64,000 bases of DNA, taken from contig NZ_BMGB01000001.1 in assembly GCF_014639655.1 (NCBI RefSeq), positions 2,186,882 through 2,250,881 on the forward strand. Reading direction: 5' to 3'. Position numbers and translations under genes: made by a program. Positions 23,790 through 31,730 of the stretch are shown here, one piece after another. The notes under the pieces were generated by a model that saw only the letters and a list, made by a program, of their open reading frames with translations, was not told where the DNA came from and did not search any database. This DNA is from Conyzicola nivalis (GTDB lineage: Bacteria; Actinomycetota; Actinomycetes; Actinomycetales; Microbacteriaceae). The first letter of the stretch is position 1. Every line of letters starts with the position of its first letter.

Positions 23790-24584
23790 ATGGAGTGCCG
23801 CATCGGCGACGTGGTCGTGAATTACGCGGAACACGGCGAAGGGATGCCCCTCGTCGCGTTGCACGGTGCCGGAGTCGACCACCGCGAGATCGAAGCCGCC
23901 GTCGAGGCCGTGCTGCCACGAGTCGGGCTCCGCCGCATCTACCCGGACCTGCCGGGCATGGGCGGCACCACGGCCGACGGCATCGACAGCAACGACGACG
24001 TGGTCGCGCTGCTCGCCGGGTTCGTAGACCGCATCGCGGGCGAGCCCGCCCTGCTGCTCGGGCACTCGTACGGGGCTTATGTTGCCCGCGGCGTGGCCGC
24101 ACAGCACCCCGAAGCGGTGACGGGCCTCGCCCTGCTCTGCCCCATCGCCGACGGGGCAGAGCAGGTTCCCGTCCACCGAGTGGTCCGCGAGGAGCCCGGT
24201 ACTTACGACGAACTCGACGCCGGACAGCGGGCGGACTTCGACGAGTACTTCGTGGCACGAACCCCGGCGGGCGCCCGCCGCTACCGCGACAGCGTCGCGC
24301 CAGGGGTCGCCGCCGTCGACGAAGCCGCCCTCGGGCGCATTTTTGCGGGCTGGGCCGTCAACGTCGACGGCCCCGTGTTCGACCGCCCCACCCTGATCGT
24401 GGCGGGACGCAGCGACTCGACGGCCGGTCACGTCCACGCGACCGGCCTCCTCGAGAGCTACCCGCGGGCGACATTGGCGGTCGTCGCCGATGCCGGACAC
24501 GCCCTCATGCACGAACGACCCGACCTGCTGGCGGCCCTGCTTTCGGACTGGTGCGACGCGGTCGCCCGCGAGCACAATCGTTAG
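23790..24584 (+). CDS. alpha/beta hydrolase
   Basis: A 264-residue alpha/beta-hydrolase fold enzyme. The nucleophile elbow is GHSYG (about 89-93), the acid is in VAGRSDST and the His in DAGHALMHE. The lid region around RADFDEYFVARTP is compact. The substrate is unknown; the best-matching subgroup is that of general small-ester or haloperoxidase-like hydrolases. TAGGGT ends 6 nt before the ATG, consistent with a leaderless transcript. It is followed by a small VOC gene 24 bp downstream. Confidence 0.88.
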   Translation: MECRIGDVVVNYAEHGEGMPLVALHGAGVDHREIEAAVEAVLPRVGLRRIYPDLPGMGGTTADGIDSNDDVVALLAGFVDRIAGEPALLLGHSYGAYVARGVAAQHPEAVTGLALLCPIADGAEQVPVHRVVREEPGTYDELDAGQRADFDEYFVARTPAGARRYRDSVAPGVAAVDEAALGRIFAGWAVNVDGPVFDRPTLIVAGRSDSTAGHVHATGLLESYPRATLAVVADAGHALMHERPDLLAALLSDWCDAVAREHNR

Positions 24585-24608
24585 CGATACCGAATACGGA
24601 GACACGAG

Positions 24609-24935
24609 ATGAAGCCCACATTCCTGTACGTCCCGACCGACGACCTCGAGGCCACCGCGCGGTTCTACCGCGACGAGCTGAAGCTGGAAGAGGCCTGGCG
24701 GGAGGGCGACGACACGATCGCGTTCGCCCTGCCGGGCGGCGAACTGCAACTCATGGTCTCCAGCGCACCGGGCGGATACGGGCCCATGTACCTCGTTCCC
24801 TCGGCTGACGAGTGGGTGCGCGAGCACGCCGACCTCGAGGTGGCGCAGCCGCTGCAGCAGATTCCGGGCGGGGCCACGGTCGGGTTCACGGATCCGGCCG
24901 GAAACGCCTTCTACGTATTCGACCAGGAGGAGTAA
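24609..24935 (+). CDS. VOC-family protein
   Basis: A 108-residue glyoxalase-fold protein (FLYVPTDDLEATARFYRDEL, then ATVGFTDPAGNAFYVFDQ). Function unknown. The ATG follows GGAGACACGAG. It is probably co-transcribed with the preceding alpha/beta hydrolase gene. Confidence 0.88.
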   Translation: MKPTFLYVPTDDLEATARFYRDELKLEEAWREGDDTIAFALPGGELQLMVSSAPGGYGPMYLVPSADEWVREHADLEVAQPLQQIPGGATVGFTDPAGNAFYVFDQEE

Positions 24936-24953
24936 CGCGCGGCGGGCGTCATC

Positions 24954-24980
24954 CGAAAATCGCGCGTCGTCCGATTTTCG
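24954..24980. terminator. hairpin downstream of the hydrolase/VOC pair
   Basis: CGAAAATCG (24954-24962) pairs perfectly with CGATTTTCG (24972-24980) around 9 nt. No clear T-run follows, so terminator function is tentative. Confidence 0.45.
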
Positions 24981-25159
24981 AACCGGCCCTCGACATGTTC
25001 ACGCTGTATACATATCATGGATGCCACGGTCTAACCTTCGTTGCCAGAGCTGTCGATCGCCGCGACTCCCGTTCGACCTCAGTGTGACGACGTGAGCGCG
25101 CCGATCGGAGAGGATCGCATGACCGACACAGACAGAACGCCGCCGCAAGCCAGGCCCAC

Positions 25160-26554
25160 GTGCCACCGCCCGGCGGCGGGCGCACGTTCGCGCAGGTGCT
25201 CGTGAACACGGCGGTCGCCAACGTGACCACGAGCTTTCTCTGGTTCGCGCTGACCTTCTGGGTCTACCTCGAGACGCGGTCCGTGCTCGCCACCGGCATC
25301 ATCGGCGGGGCGTACATGCTTCTCGTCGCCGTCTTCTCGATGGCCTTCGGCACGATCGTCGACCGGCACCGCAAGCACCTCGTTATGGTCTTCGCGGGAG
25401 CGGTCACCCTGGTCGCCTTCAGCATCAGCCTCGGGTTCTATGTGCTGTTCCCCGAGTCGACGCTGCTCGACCTCGGCGGGCCGATGTTCTGGCTGTTCAG
25501 CGGCATCATCCTCTTCGGCGCGGTCATCGAGAACATGCGCAACATCGCGCTGTCGACCACCGTCACGCTGCTCATTCCGACCGAGAGGCACGCGAACGCG
25601 AACGGCCTGGTCGGCACCGTGCAGGGCCTCGCGTTTATGGTGACGAGCGTGTTCAGCGGCCTGGCGATCGGGCTGCTCGGCATGGGCTGGACGCTGGTGA
25701 TCGCGATCTCCCTCTCGGCGCTGGCGCTCGTGCACCTGCTGTTCCTGCGCATCCCCGAAGAGATGCCTCAGCGCGACGGCGAAAAACGCCCGCTCATCGA
25801 CCTGCGCGGCAGCATCACGGCGGTGCGCGCGGCAACCGGGCTGTTCGCTCTCATCATCTTCTCGACCTTCAACAACCTGATCGGCGGCGCCTACATGGCG
25901 CTCATGGACCCGTACGGACTGGAGCTGTTCCCGGTCGAATGGTGGGGCATCGTGCTCGGCGTCACATCGACCGGCTTCATCATCGGCGGCCTGCTCATCG
26001 CGAAGTTCGGGCTCGGACGCAACCCGATCCGCACCATGCTGATGCTCGTCATCGTCATGGGCGTGCTCGGGATGCTGTTCACGATCCGCGACTGGTGGTG
26101 GCTGTACGCCGGGGGCATCTGGCTGTACATGACGCTGATCCCGGCCGTCGAGGCGTCCGAGCAGACGGTGATCCAGAAGGTCGTGCCGTTCCGCACGCAG
26201 GGGCGGGTGTTCGGGTTCGCCGCGGCGTTCGAGTCTGCCGCTGCGCCGGTCACCGCATTTCTCATCGCGCCGATCGCGGAGTTCCTGATCATCCCGTACA
26301 TGGAATCCGACGCCGGACGCGCCGACTTCGGCTGGCTGCTCGGCGACGGTGAGGCCCGCGGTATCGCCCTCGTGTTCTTCGTGGCGGGCATCGTCATGGT
26401 GCTCGCGGCCGTCGCCGCGTTCTTCACGAAGTCGTACCGTCGCATTTCGGCGCAGTACCTGGGGGCGGAGCCGGCGGAGGTCGAAGACCCGGATGCGCCA
26501 GGCGACACCGAAGCGGGGCCAACTGCGCTCGATGCGACGTCGCAGCGAAAGTGA
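25160..26554 (+). CDS. MFS transporter, possibly frameshifted at the 5' end
   Basis: A roughly 464-residue major-facilitator protein with 11-12 membrane segments starting at about residue 12 (QVLVNTAVANVTTSFLWFAL), the VDRHRKHLVMVF loop typical of motif A and a polar C-terminal tail. The open frame begins at GTG 25160 with no ribosome-binding site. A well-placed ATG with GAGAGGA lies at 25119 but is in another frame (MTDTDRTPP), which fits the expected N-terminus. One missing or extra base between about 25140 and 25160 would join them. The substrate is unknown; drug or siderophore export is typical of the group. Confidence 0.85.
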   Translation: MPPPGGGRTFAQVLVNTAVANVTTSFLWFALTFWVYLETRSVLATGIIGGAYMLLVAVFSMAFGTIVDRHRKHLVMVFAGAVTLVAFSISLGFYVLFPESTLLDLGGPMFWLFSGIILFGAVIENMRNIALSTTVTLLIPTERHANANGLVGTVQGLAFMVTSVFSGLAIGLLGMGWTLVIAISLSALALVHLLFLRIPEEMPQRDGEKRPLIDLRGSITAVRAATGLFALIIFSTFNNLIGGAYMALMDPYGLELFPVEWWGIVLGVTSTGFIIGGLLIAKFGLGRNPIRTMLMLVIVMGVLGMLFTIRDWWWLYAGGIWLYMTLIPAVEASEQTVIQKVVPFRTQGRVFGFAAAFESAAAPVTAFLIAPIAEFLIIPYMESDAGRADFGWLLGDGEARGIALVFFVAGIVMVLAAVAAFFTKSYRRISAQYLGAEPAEVEDPDAPGDTEAGPTALDATSQRK

Positions 26555-26690
26555 ATCTCTCTCTGCACACCTCGATCCGGTTTGCAATGGTCACGCGAAA
26601 CGTCGTGATTCGAGGTGGCGCTCATACAGTGGCTGTGTAGCCCCGGAGCCCGGCTGCTCTTACACAGTTCGCTACCTTCTGGGGGTCGGG

Positions 26691-26981
26691 ATGGACACCG
26701 CGCATTGCGTGAACTCGACCGACGACGAGCTGCTCGTCGCGGTCGCGAAGGGCGACCAGAATGCGTTCGCCGAACTGTACGACCGATTCGCTCCCCTCGT
26801 GTTCGCGCGCGCCAGGAGCCAGATCAGCGACGGCAGGCTTGCCGAAGAAATGGTTGTCGACGTGTTTCTAGAGTTCTGGCGGCAGGCACCGCGACTCGAT
26901 CGCACCGTCGGCAGAGTGGCGTCTTGGCTGTTCACCACGCCGCTCGTCAGTTATGCGCGCACCGGCACCACCGCAACCTGA
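26691..26981 (+). pseudogene. truncated ECF sigma factor (region 2 only)
   Basis: 96 residues with a clear sigma region 2 (ELLVAVAKGDQNAFAELYDR, LAEEMVVDVFLEFWRQAP, then GRVASWLFTT) and then a stop after a non-homologous tail. Region 4, needed for -35 recognition, is absent; the convergent HxlR gene begins 7 bp later. Another frame across 26938-26970 gives an RR-containing continuation, so a frameshift followed by loss of the 3' half is likely. The ATG follows GGGGGTCGGG. Unlikely to be a functional sigma factor, though a region-2-only protein could still be made. Confidence 0.75.
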
Positions 26982-26987
26982 TCCGAG

Positions 26988-27410
26988 CTACTGCCGGCCG
27001 TCGTGCGCTTCGCGGTTGGCGAGCACCTCGTCCATGTGGGTCTCGGCCCATGACTTGAGGCCGCGGATCAACTGATGCAGCGAGCGGCCCAGGTCGGTCA
27101 GTTCGTAGGTGACCGTGACCGGAACCGTCGGCGTTGCAACACGGATGAGGAGCCCGTCGCGCTCTAGAGACCGCAGGGTCTGCGTGAGCATCTTCGGGCT
27201 GACGCCGGCCAAGGTCCGGGCAAGTTCCGAGTAACGCATCACACCGGGCTGACCGACACGGTCGTGGCCGCTTCCTAGCGCGGTCAAAATCAAAGTCACC
27301 CACTTGTCGGAGATGCGGTCGAGCAGTTTCTGACTGGGACACACCGCCAAGAAGGCGTTGTAGTTCGCCTTCGTCTCGGCCCTTTTCTGGGCCGCCGTCG
27401 TGGTTGCCAT
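26988..27410 (-). CDS. HxlR-family transcriptional regulator
   Basis: A 140-residue winged-helix protein. The HxlR core is CPSQKLLDRISDKWVTLIL (an invariant-type Cys in the CP motif at about 24), with RYSELARTLAGVSPKMLTQT as the recognition region and DLGRSLHQLI near the C-terminus. The Cys may sense redox or electrophiles, as in YodB/HypR-type members. It is divergent from an aldo/keto reductase, the usual target arrangement, with inverted repeats in between. Confidence 0.92.
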   Translation of the reverse strand: MATTTAAQKRAETKANYNAFLAVCPSQKLLDRISDKWVTLILTALGSGHDRVGQPGVMRYSELARTLAGVSPKMLTQTLRSLERDGLLIRVATPTVPVTVTYELTDLGRSLHQLIRGLKSWAETHMDEVLANREAHDGRQ

Positions 27411-27422
27411 CGATCGCTCCTC

Positions 27423-27474
27423 TCACCCGCGGGTGACTAACGCACCTGAAAGTGCCTACTTCCCGTCGGGAAGT
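27423..27474. promoter_or_regulatory. HxlR operator region
   Basis: A perfect palindrome TCACCCGCGGGTGA (27423-27436) and the inverted repeat ACTTCCC-GTC-GGGAAGT (27458-27474) lie between the divergent hxlR-like and aldo/keto reductase genes. The second has the ACTT...AAGT ends seen in several HxlR-family operators. Confidence 0.7.
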
Positions 27475-27530
27475 TACTTCCTCATACTCGTGCATGGGGC
27501 ATCCAGAAACCACCCCCCGAAAGGCACATC

Positions 27531-28418
27531 ATGAACACTCCCACTCCACTCCCCGGCGGCACCTGGACTCTCGGCGACCTGACCGTTTCCCGTTTTGGCT
27601 ACGGCGCGATGCAGCTCGCCGGCCCGTGGGTCATGGGCCCTCCCGCCGACCACCAGGGGGCGATCGCCGTGCTTCGCGAGGCCGTCGAACTCGGCATAAC
27701 GCACATCGACACGAGCGATGCCTACGGGCCGCGCATCACCAACGAGTTGATCCGCGAAGCGCTTCATCCCTATCCCGAATCGCTGCACGTCGTCACCAAG
27801 GCCGGCGCGAACCGTGACGCCTCGGGAGGGTGGCCCACGGCTCGCCGACCCGAGGACCTGCGGCGTCAGGTGCTCGACAATCTCGAAGCACTCGGCCTCG
27901 AGACCCTCGACCTCGTCAACCTGAGGCTCGGCAACGGCGAGGGCCCGGTGCCCGAACCGGTCGCCGAGTCGTTGGGGGCGCTCGTCGAAATGCAGGACGA
28001 GGGCCTGATCAGGCACCTCGGCGTGAGCAACGCGACGGCCGATCAGGTCGGCGAGGCCATATCGATCGCGACGATCGTCTGCGTGCAGAACATGTACAAC
28101 CTCGCCCACCGCGACGACGATGACCTGATCGACATGCTCGCCGCACAGGGCATCGCCTACGTTCCGTTCTTCCCGCTCGGCGGCTTCACCCCGTTGCAGT
28201 CCGGAGCCCTTTCGGCGGTGGCGGCACGGCTGGACACGACGCCGATGGCGGTTGCCCTGGCCTGGCTGCTCCAGCGTTCGCCCAACATCCTGCTGATCCC
28301 CGGCACGTCGTCGGTCGCGCACCTGCGGGAGAACATCGCGGGCGCGGCGCTCGTGCTCTCGACAGACGACCTCGCCCAGCTAGACGAAATAGGTCGCCAG
28401 ACGCTCAGTCGAGGATGA
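27531..28418 (+). CDS. aldo/keto reductase family oxidoreductase
   Basis: A 295-residue TIM-barrel NADPH-dependent oxidoreductase. The tetrad positions are Asp60 and Tyr65 (HIDTSDAYG) and Lys90 (VVTKAG). The usual His is replaced by Arg132 in DLVNLRLG, as in the YdbC-like subgroup, so substrate handling probably differs from classical members. The cofactor-binding IPGTSSVAHLRENI segment is intact. It is likely induced via the divergent HxlR regulator, perhaps in response to reactive aldehydes or quinones. Confidence 0.9.
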   Translation: MNTPTPLPGGTWTLGDLTVSRFGYGAMQLAGPWVMGPPADHQGAIAVLREAVELGITHIDTSDAYGPRITNELIREALHPYPESLHVVTKAGANRDASGGWPTARRPEDLRRQVLDNLEALGLETLDLVNLRLGNGEGPVPEPVAESLGALVEMQDEGLIRHLGVSNATADQVGEAISIATIVCVQNMYNLAHRDDDDLIDMLAAQGIAYVPFFPLGGFTPLQSGALSAVAARLDTTPMAVALAWLLQRSPNILLIPGTSSVAHLRENIAGAALVLSTDDLAQLDEIGRQTLSRG

Positions 28419-28483
28419 CGCTGATCCCCAGCGCTAGCGCCGAAGCGCTCGTCGCGCGGCTGCGTCTGCTCCCGTAAACCACG

Positions 28484-28511
28484 AAGGCCCCGCACGACCG
28501 TGCGGGGCTTT
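28484..28511. terminator. bidirectional-type Rho-independent terminator
   Basis: GCCCCGCAC (28487-28495) pairs with GTGCGGGGC (28500-28508) around a 4-nt loop, with AAG before and TTTC after. It separates the aldo/keto reductase gene from the opposing tRNA-Arg. Confidence 0.8.
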
Positions 28512-28514
28512 CAC

Positions 28515-28590
28515 TGGTGCGCCCGGAGGGATTTGAACCCCCGGCCTATTGATCCGTAGTCAATTGCTCTATCCGCTGAGCTACGGGCGC
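28515..28590 (-). tRNA. tRNA-Arg (anticodon ACG)
   Basis: The minus strand folds as a full cloverleaf: acceptor GCGCCCG/CGGGCGC, D-arm GCTC/GAGC, anticodon stem ATTGA/TCAAT with loop CTACGGA (anticodon ACG), and a T-arm with GTTCAAAT. The CCA end is encoded (28517-28515). A34 would be converted to inosine by TadA. Confidence 0.95.
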
Positions 28591-28674
28591 ATGTTCTGCA
28601 TTTGCGCACTGGGCGCAAATGCCAACTGGAAAACTATACCAGCCGTTCGGGCCGGTTCCGTCCACTCGCCGAGA

Positions 28675-28878
28675 TTAGCGCCGCGCGCTCCGCAGCAGGA
28701 AGCGCAGTCCGTCTTCGATCGAATCGAAGACTCCGAGGGCACGGTCGCGCAGGTCGCGCAGCTCGAAACCCGATTGCGTGCGCAGGACACTGCCGGCGAC
28801 CGTTGCGCTGCCCCGGTTCTGAACCGTCCAGCGCCCCTGGCCGGCTTGCACGAGTTCGAAGGCTTCCGCATAGGTCAT
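28675..28878 (-). CDS. small conserved-type hypothetical protein
   Basis: A 67-residue cytoplasmic protein (MTYAEAFELVQAGQGRW, then FELRDLRDRALGVFDSIEDG). No family recognised. It lies 39 bp downstream of an SRPBCC gene on the same strand. The compact pattern of short strands (WTVQNRGSATVAGSVLRTQ) looks like a small folded domain. Confidence 0.6.
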   Translation of the reverse strand: MTYAEAFELVQAGQGRWTVQNRGSATVAGSVLRTQSGFELRDLRDRALGVFDSIEDGLRFLLRSARR

Positions 28879-28917
28879 GCTCCGACGATAGGAGGGGCGG
28901 ATGAACCGGAGCCGACG

Positions 28918-29397
28918 TCAGAGTGTCTGTGGCGTTACGCCGCCGAAGCGGGCCACGAGACGGTCGATCGTCATCCCCCAACCGGCGCGCATCCCCGTCG
29001 CGAGCTGCTCGCGGACCCGTTCGTCGGAGAGGTGCTCGGGAAATGTCTGGGTCAGCGTCATCTCCGTGCCGGCCTCGGTCGGGGCGAAGGTGAGCGTCAC
29101 GACGGGGCCGTCGTCGTTCGGCTCCGGCCAGCCGCCCTCGGCACCCCAGGTAAAGGCGAGCCTCTCGCCCGGCACGATCTCGCGGTAGACACCGCCGGTC
29201 ACGTACTGCTCGTCCTCGTCGATGACCATGAGTTGCCGCCACGCCCCGCCGACACGCAGGTCGACTTCGGGTGTGCCGGGCGATCCCTCGCCGCTGAAGA
29301 ACCAGTCGAGCTGTTCGGGATCGGTCCATGCCGCGAAGACCTCGGCCGGGGTTGCCGAGATAGTGCGGCGAAGGGTGAAATCGCGGTCGTGTGTCAT
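28918..29397 (-). CDS. SRPBCC / AHSA1-like domain protein
   Basis: A 159-residue START-like protein: TLRRTISATPAEVFAAWTDP, VDLRVGGAWRQLMV and GERLAFTWGAEGGWPEPNDD, closing with MRAGWGMTIDRL. It is homologous to the SRPBCC protein at 7134-7589. Function unknown, presumably small-molecule binding. The ATG at 29397 is divergent from a MerR-type operon; the shared 77-bp intergenic region contains the MerR palindrome. Confidence 0.9.
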   Translation of the reverse strand: MTHDRDFTLRRTISATPAEVFAAWTDPEQLDWFFSGEGSPGTPEVDLRVGGAWRQLMVIDEDEQYVTGGVYREIVPGERLAFTWGAEGGWPEPNDDGPVVTLTFAPTEAGTEMTLTQTFPEHLSDERVREQLATGMRAGWGMTIDRLVARFGGVTPQTL

Positions 29398-29437
29398 ACG
29401 ACCGATAGTGGCCCACCACCCGACTTCGGAACAGTAC

Positions 29438-29468
29438 TTGACCTGTAGCGCGCTACAGGTTGCAGGAT
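29438..29468 (+). promoter_or_regulatory. MerR-type promoter with 20-bp palindromic operator
   Basis: TTGACC (29438-29443), a 19-bp spacer and CAGGAT (29463-29468). The perfect palindrome ACCTGTAGCGCGCTACAGGT (29441-29460) fills the spacer. The 19-bp spacing is characteristic of MerR-activated promoters. The same layout with a related palindrome occurs at 54079-54109. Confidence 0.85.
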
Positions 29469-29474
29469 GAAGCC

Positions 29475-29897
29475 ATGAGCGAGTTACTACTGCCCGGGAT
29501 CCCCGTCGACGTGCCGCCGAGCGGGCTGTCGATCGGCGAGGCGTCCGCCGCCACCGGCGTGAGCGTCGAGACGCTGCGCTACTACGAGCGAGCCGGGCTG
29601 CTGCTCGAGAAGGCCCCACGCGACACCGGCGGACGGCGGCGATACCGCATGAACGACCTCGCCTGGATCGCCGGGCTCGTCGTGCTGCGCGAGACGGGCA
29701 TGTCGATCGCCGACATGACGGTCATCGCCGACCTCAGCCGACGCGAAGGCACCGAGGCCGAGCGCCTCGCGTTCTTCGAAAACCACAGGACGCACGTGGT
29801 CGACGAGATGGAGCGCACGAAGCGCCACCTCGCCGCCATCGACAAGAAGATCGCCGCGTACCGCGAGGTAGCGGCCAAGAACGGAGAACAGGAATGA
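29475..29897 (+). CDS. MerR-family transcriptional regulator
   Basis: A 140-residue regulator: SIGEASAATGVSVETLRYYE at about 19-38 (helix-turn-helix), YRMNDLAWIAGLVVLRETGM, then a long dimerisation helix (ERTKRHLAAIDKKIAAYREV). There are no metal-binding cysteines, so it belongs to the redox/organic-effector type (AdhR/NmlR-like in size). It overlaps the aldo/keto reductase by 4 bp (ATGA) and is paralogous to the MerR at 53587-54060. It probably autoregulates through the palindrome at 29441-29460. Confidence 0.92.
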   Translation: MSELLLPGIPVDVPPSGLSIGEASAATGVSVETLRYYERAGLLLEKAPRDTGGRRRYRMNDLAWIAGLVVLRETGMSIADMTVIADLSRREGTEAERLAFFENHRTHVVDEMERTKRHLAAIDKKIAAYREVAAKNGEQE

Positions 29898-30874
29898 AGA
29901 ACACCACCCTGGAGGACGGCCTCACCGTCTCCGCCATCGGCCTCGGCGCGATGGGCATGAGCGCGTTCTACGGCTCGAGCGACGAGGGCGAATCCATCGC
30001 GACCCTGCGCCACGCGATCGACACCGGTGTGACGTTCGTCGATACGGCGGAGGCGTACGGCCCGTTCGAGAACGAGAAGCTGATCGCCCGGGCGTTGGGC
30101 GATCGGCGCGACGAGGTGGTGCTCGCCACCAAGGCGTCATCCGAAACCGACGACGACGGCACCGTGCACGGCCGCAACGGCACCCCCGAGTACATCCGCA
30201 GGGCGGCCGACCGGTCGCTGCGGCACCTCGGCACCGACGTGATCGACCTCTACTACCTGCACCGCGTCGACCCGAACGTGCCGATCGAGGAGAGCGTCGG
30301 GGCCATGGCCGAGCTGGTCGCGGCCGGCAAGGTGCGGCACATCGGTCTGTCCGAGGCGTCGGAGGCGACCATCCGGCGTGCCCACGCCGTGCACCCGCTC
30401 GCCGCGGTGCAGAGCGAGTTCTCGCTGTTCTCGCGCGACGTGTTGCACAACGGAGAGTTCGCGGCGATGCGCGAGCTGGGCATCGGCCTCGTGGCGTTCT
30501 CACCGCTCGGACGCGGCGTGCTGACGAGCGGGGTGCGCAGCCTCGACGACCTCGCGCCCGACGACGCGCGGCGGGGTCTCCCCCGTTTCCAGCCGGACGC
30601 CTTCGCCGCCAACCGGGCGCTCGTCGCGCGGTTGGAGGCGATAGCGCGGGACAAGGGGGCCACGGTCGCGCAGATCGCCCTCGCCTGGCTCGTGGCGCAG
30701 GGCGTCGTACCGATTCCCGGAACCCGCCGACGCTCGCGGTTGGACGAGAACGCGGCCGCCGTCGACGTCGCGCTGGATGCGGGCGAGTTGGACGCGCTGG
30801 CCGCCGCGCTGCCGACCGACGAGATCGCGGGTGGCCGAGACTACGCGCAGCTCGTCACGGGAGTCGACCGGTAG
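29894..30874 (+). CDS. aldo/keto reductase
   Basis: A 326-residue TIM-barrel reductase of the AKR13-like (YakC/IolS-type) group. The full catalytic tetrad is present: Asp50 and Tyr55 (FVDTAEAYG), Lys80 (LATKAS) and His123 (YYLHRVDP). The C-terminal cofactor loop IPGTRRRSRLDEN is intact. It is translationally coupled to the MerR regulator, which suggests induction by aldehydes or related reactive carbonyls; the substrate is not established. Confidence 0.93.
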   Translation: MKNTTLEDGLTVSAIGLGAMGMSAFYGSSDEGESIATLRHAIDTGVTFVDTAEAYGPFENEKLIARALGDRRDEVVLATKASSETDDDGTVHGRNGTPEYIRRAADRSLRHLGTDVIDLYYLHRVDPNVPIEESVGAMAELVAAGKVRHIGLSEASEATIRRAHAVHPLAAVQSEFSLFSRDVLHNGEFAAMRELGIGLVAFSPLGRGVLTSGVRSLDDLAPDDARRGLPRFQPDAFAANRALVARLEAIARDKGATVAQIALAWLVAQGVVPIPGTRRRSRLDENAAAVDVALDAGELDALAAALPTDEIAGGRDYAQLVTGVDR

Positions 30875-30908
30875 CGGGGCGACTGTCGGCGCGAGTACAT
30901 TCGCGGGC

Positions 30909-31730
30909 ATGACGACGATCGAGGTACCCGACGGCCAGCTGCACTACGAGGTGCGGGGTTCCGGGCCGCACCTGCTGATCACCGGTTCGCCGATGAAGGC
31001 GGCCGAGTTCGCGGCGCTTGCCGACGCGCTGGCCGACGACCACACGGTGGTGACCCACGACCCTCGCGGAATCGGCGGCAGCTCGCTCGACGACCCGGAC
31101 GCCCCGTCGCAGCCGGAGCTACGGGCGCGCGACCTCGTCACCCTGCTCGACCACCTGAAGGCGGACACCGTGGACGTGTTCGGGTCGAGCGGCGGCGCGG
31201 TGACGGGCCTGGCCCTCGTCGCCGACTACCCGGGCCGGGTTCGCACCTTGATCGCGCACGAGCCCCCGTTGCTCGAGCTTCTCCCCGACGCAGGGCGCTG
31301 GCGCGGCGAGATAGAGCAGATCGTCACGATCTTCCACGAACAGGGCGCCGGCGCCGCGTGGGGAGCGTTTATGAAGAGCGCGGGCTTCGTGCAGGAGGGC
31401 GACACTCCGCCCCCGCCGCCCGAGCCGCGCCCCGAACCCACCGAGCAGGAACTAGCCGACACCGCCCGCTTCTTCGACCACGACCTACGCGCGACGACGC
31501 GCTACCTGCCCGACATCCCCGCGCTGGTCACGGGGAACACCCGCGTCGTCGTGGGCATCGGGGTCGACTCGGGACACCTGAACACCTATCAGACGTCGAT
31601 GGCGCTCGCGACGTTGCTGGCCGAGCCGCCCGTGACCTTTCCCGGCGATCATGCCGGCTTTCTGGGCGACCCGGCCGGCTTCGCCGGCGTCATCCGCGAG
31701 GTCCTCGAGAACGACCCCGCCGTCAACTGA
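30909..31730 (+). CDS. alpha/beta hydrolase
   Basis: A 273-residue alpha/beta-hydrolase. The oxyanion/HG equivalent is LLITGSP, HDPRGIGGS lies in the cap approach, and the nucleophile elbow is FGSSGG (about 98-103). A Pro-rich insert (about 165-180) precedes the cap. The closing His is in PGDHAGFLGDP. The substrate is unknown. The ATG at 30909 follows TACATT by 7 nt, suggesting a leaderless transcript rather than continuation from the aldo/keto reductase. It overlaps the convergent dehydrogenase by 8 bp. Confidence 0.87.
   Translation: MTTIEVPDGQLHYEVRGSGPHLLITGSPMKAAEFAALADALADDHTVVTHDPRGIGGSSLDDPDAPSQPELRARDLVTLLDHLKADTVDVFGSSGGAVTGLALVADYPGRVRTLIAHEPPLLELLPDAGRWRGEIEQIVTIFHEQGAGAAWGAFMKSAGFVQEGDTPPPPPEPRPEPTEQELADTARFFDHDLRATTRYLPDIPALVTGNTRVVVGIGVDSGHLNTYQTSMALATLLAEPPVTFPGDHAGFLGDPAGFAGVIREVLENDPAVN

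Noticed and set aside
22750-24258. Long Arg-rich open frames antisense to real genes (also at 2583-4124, 25079-26587, 58893-61001 and 60998-63613)
   Set aside because: These are shadows of high-GC coding sequences: they have extreme Arg/Gly/His or Asp/Glu composition, no domain resemblance, and overlap genes with clear families.
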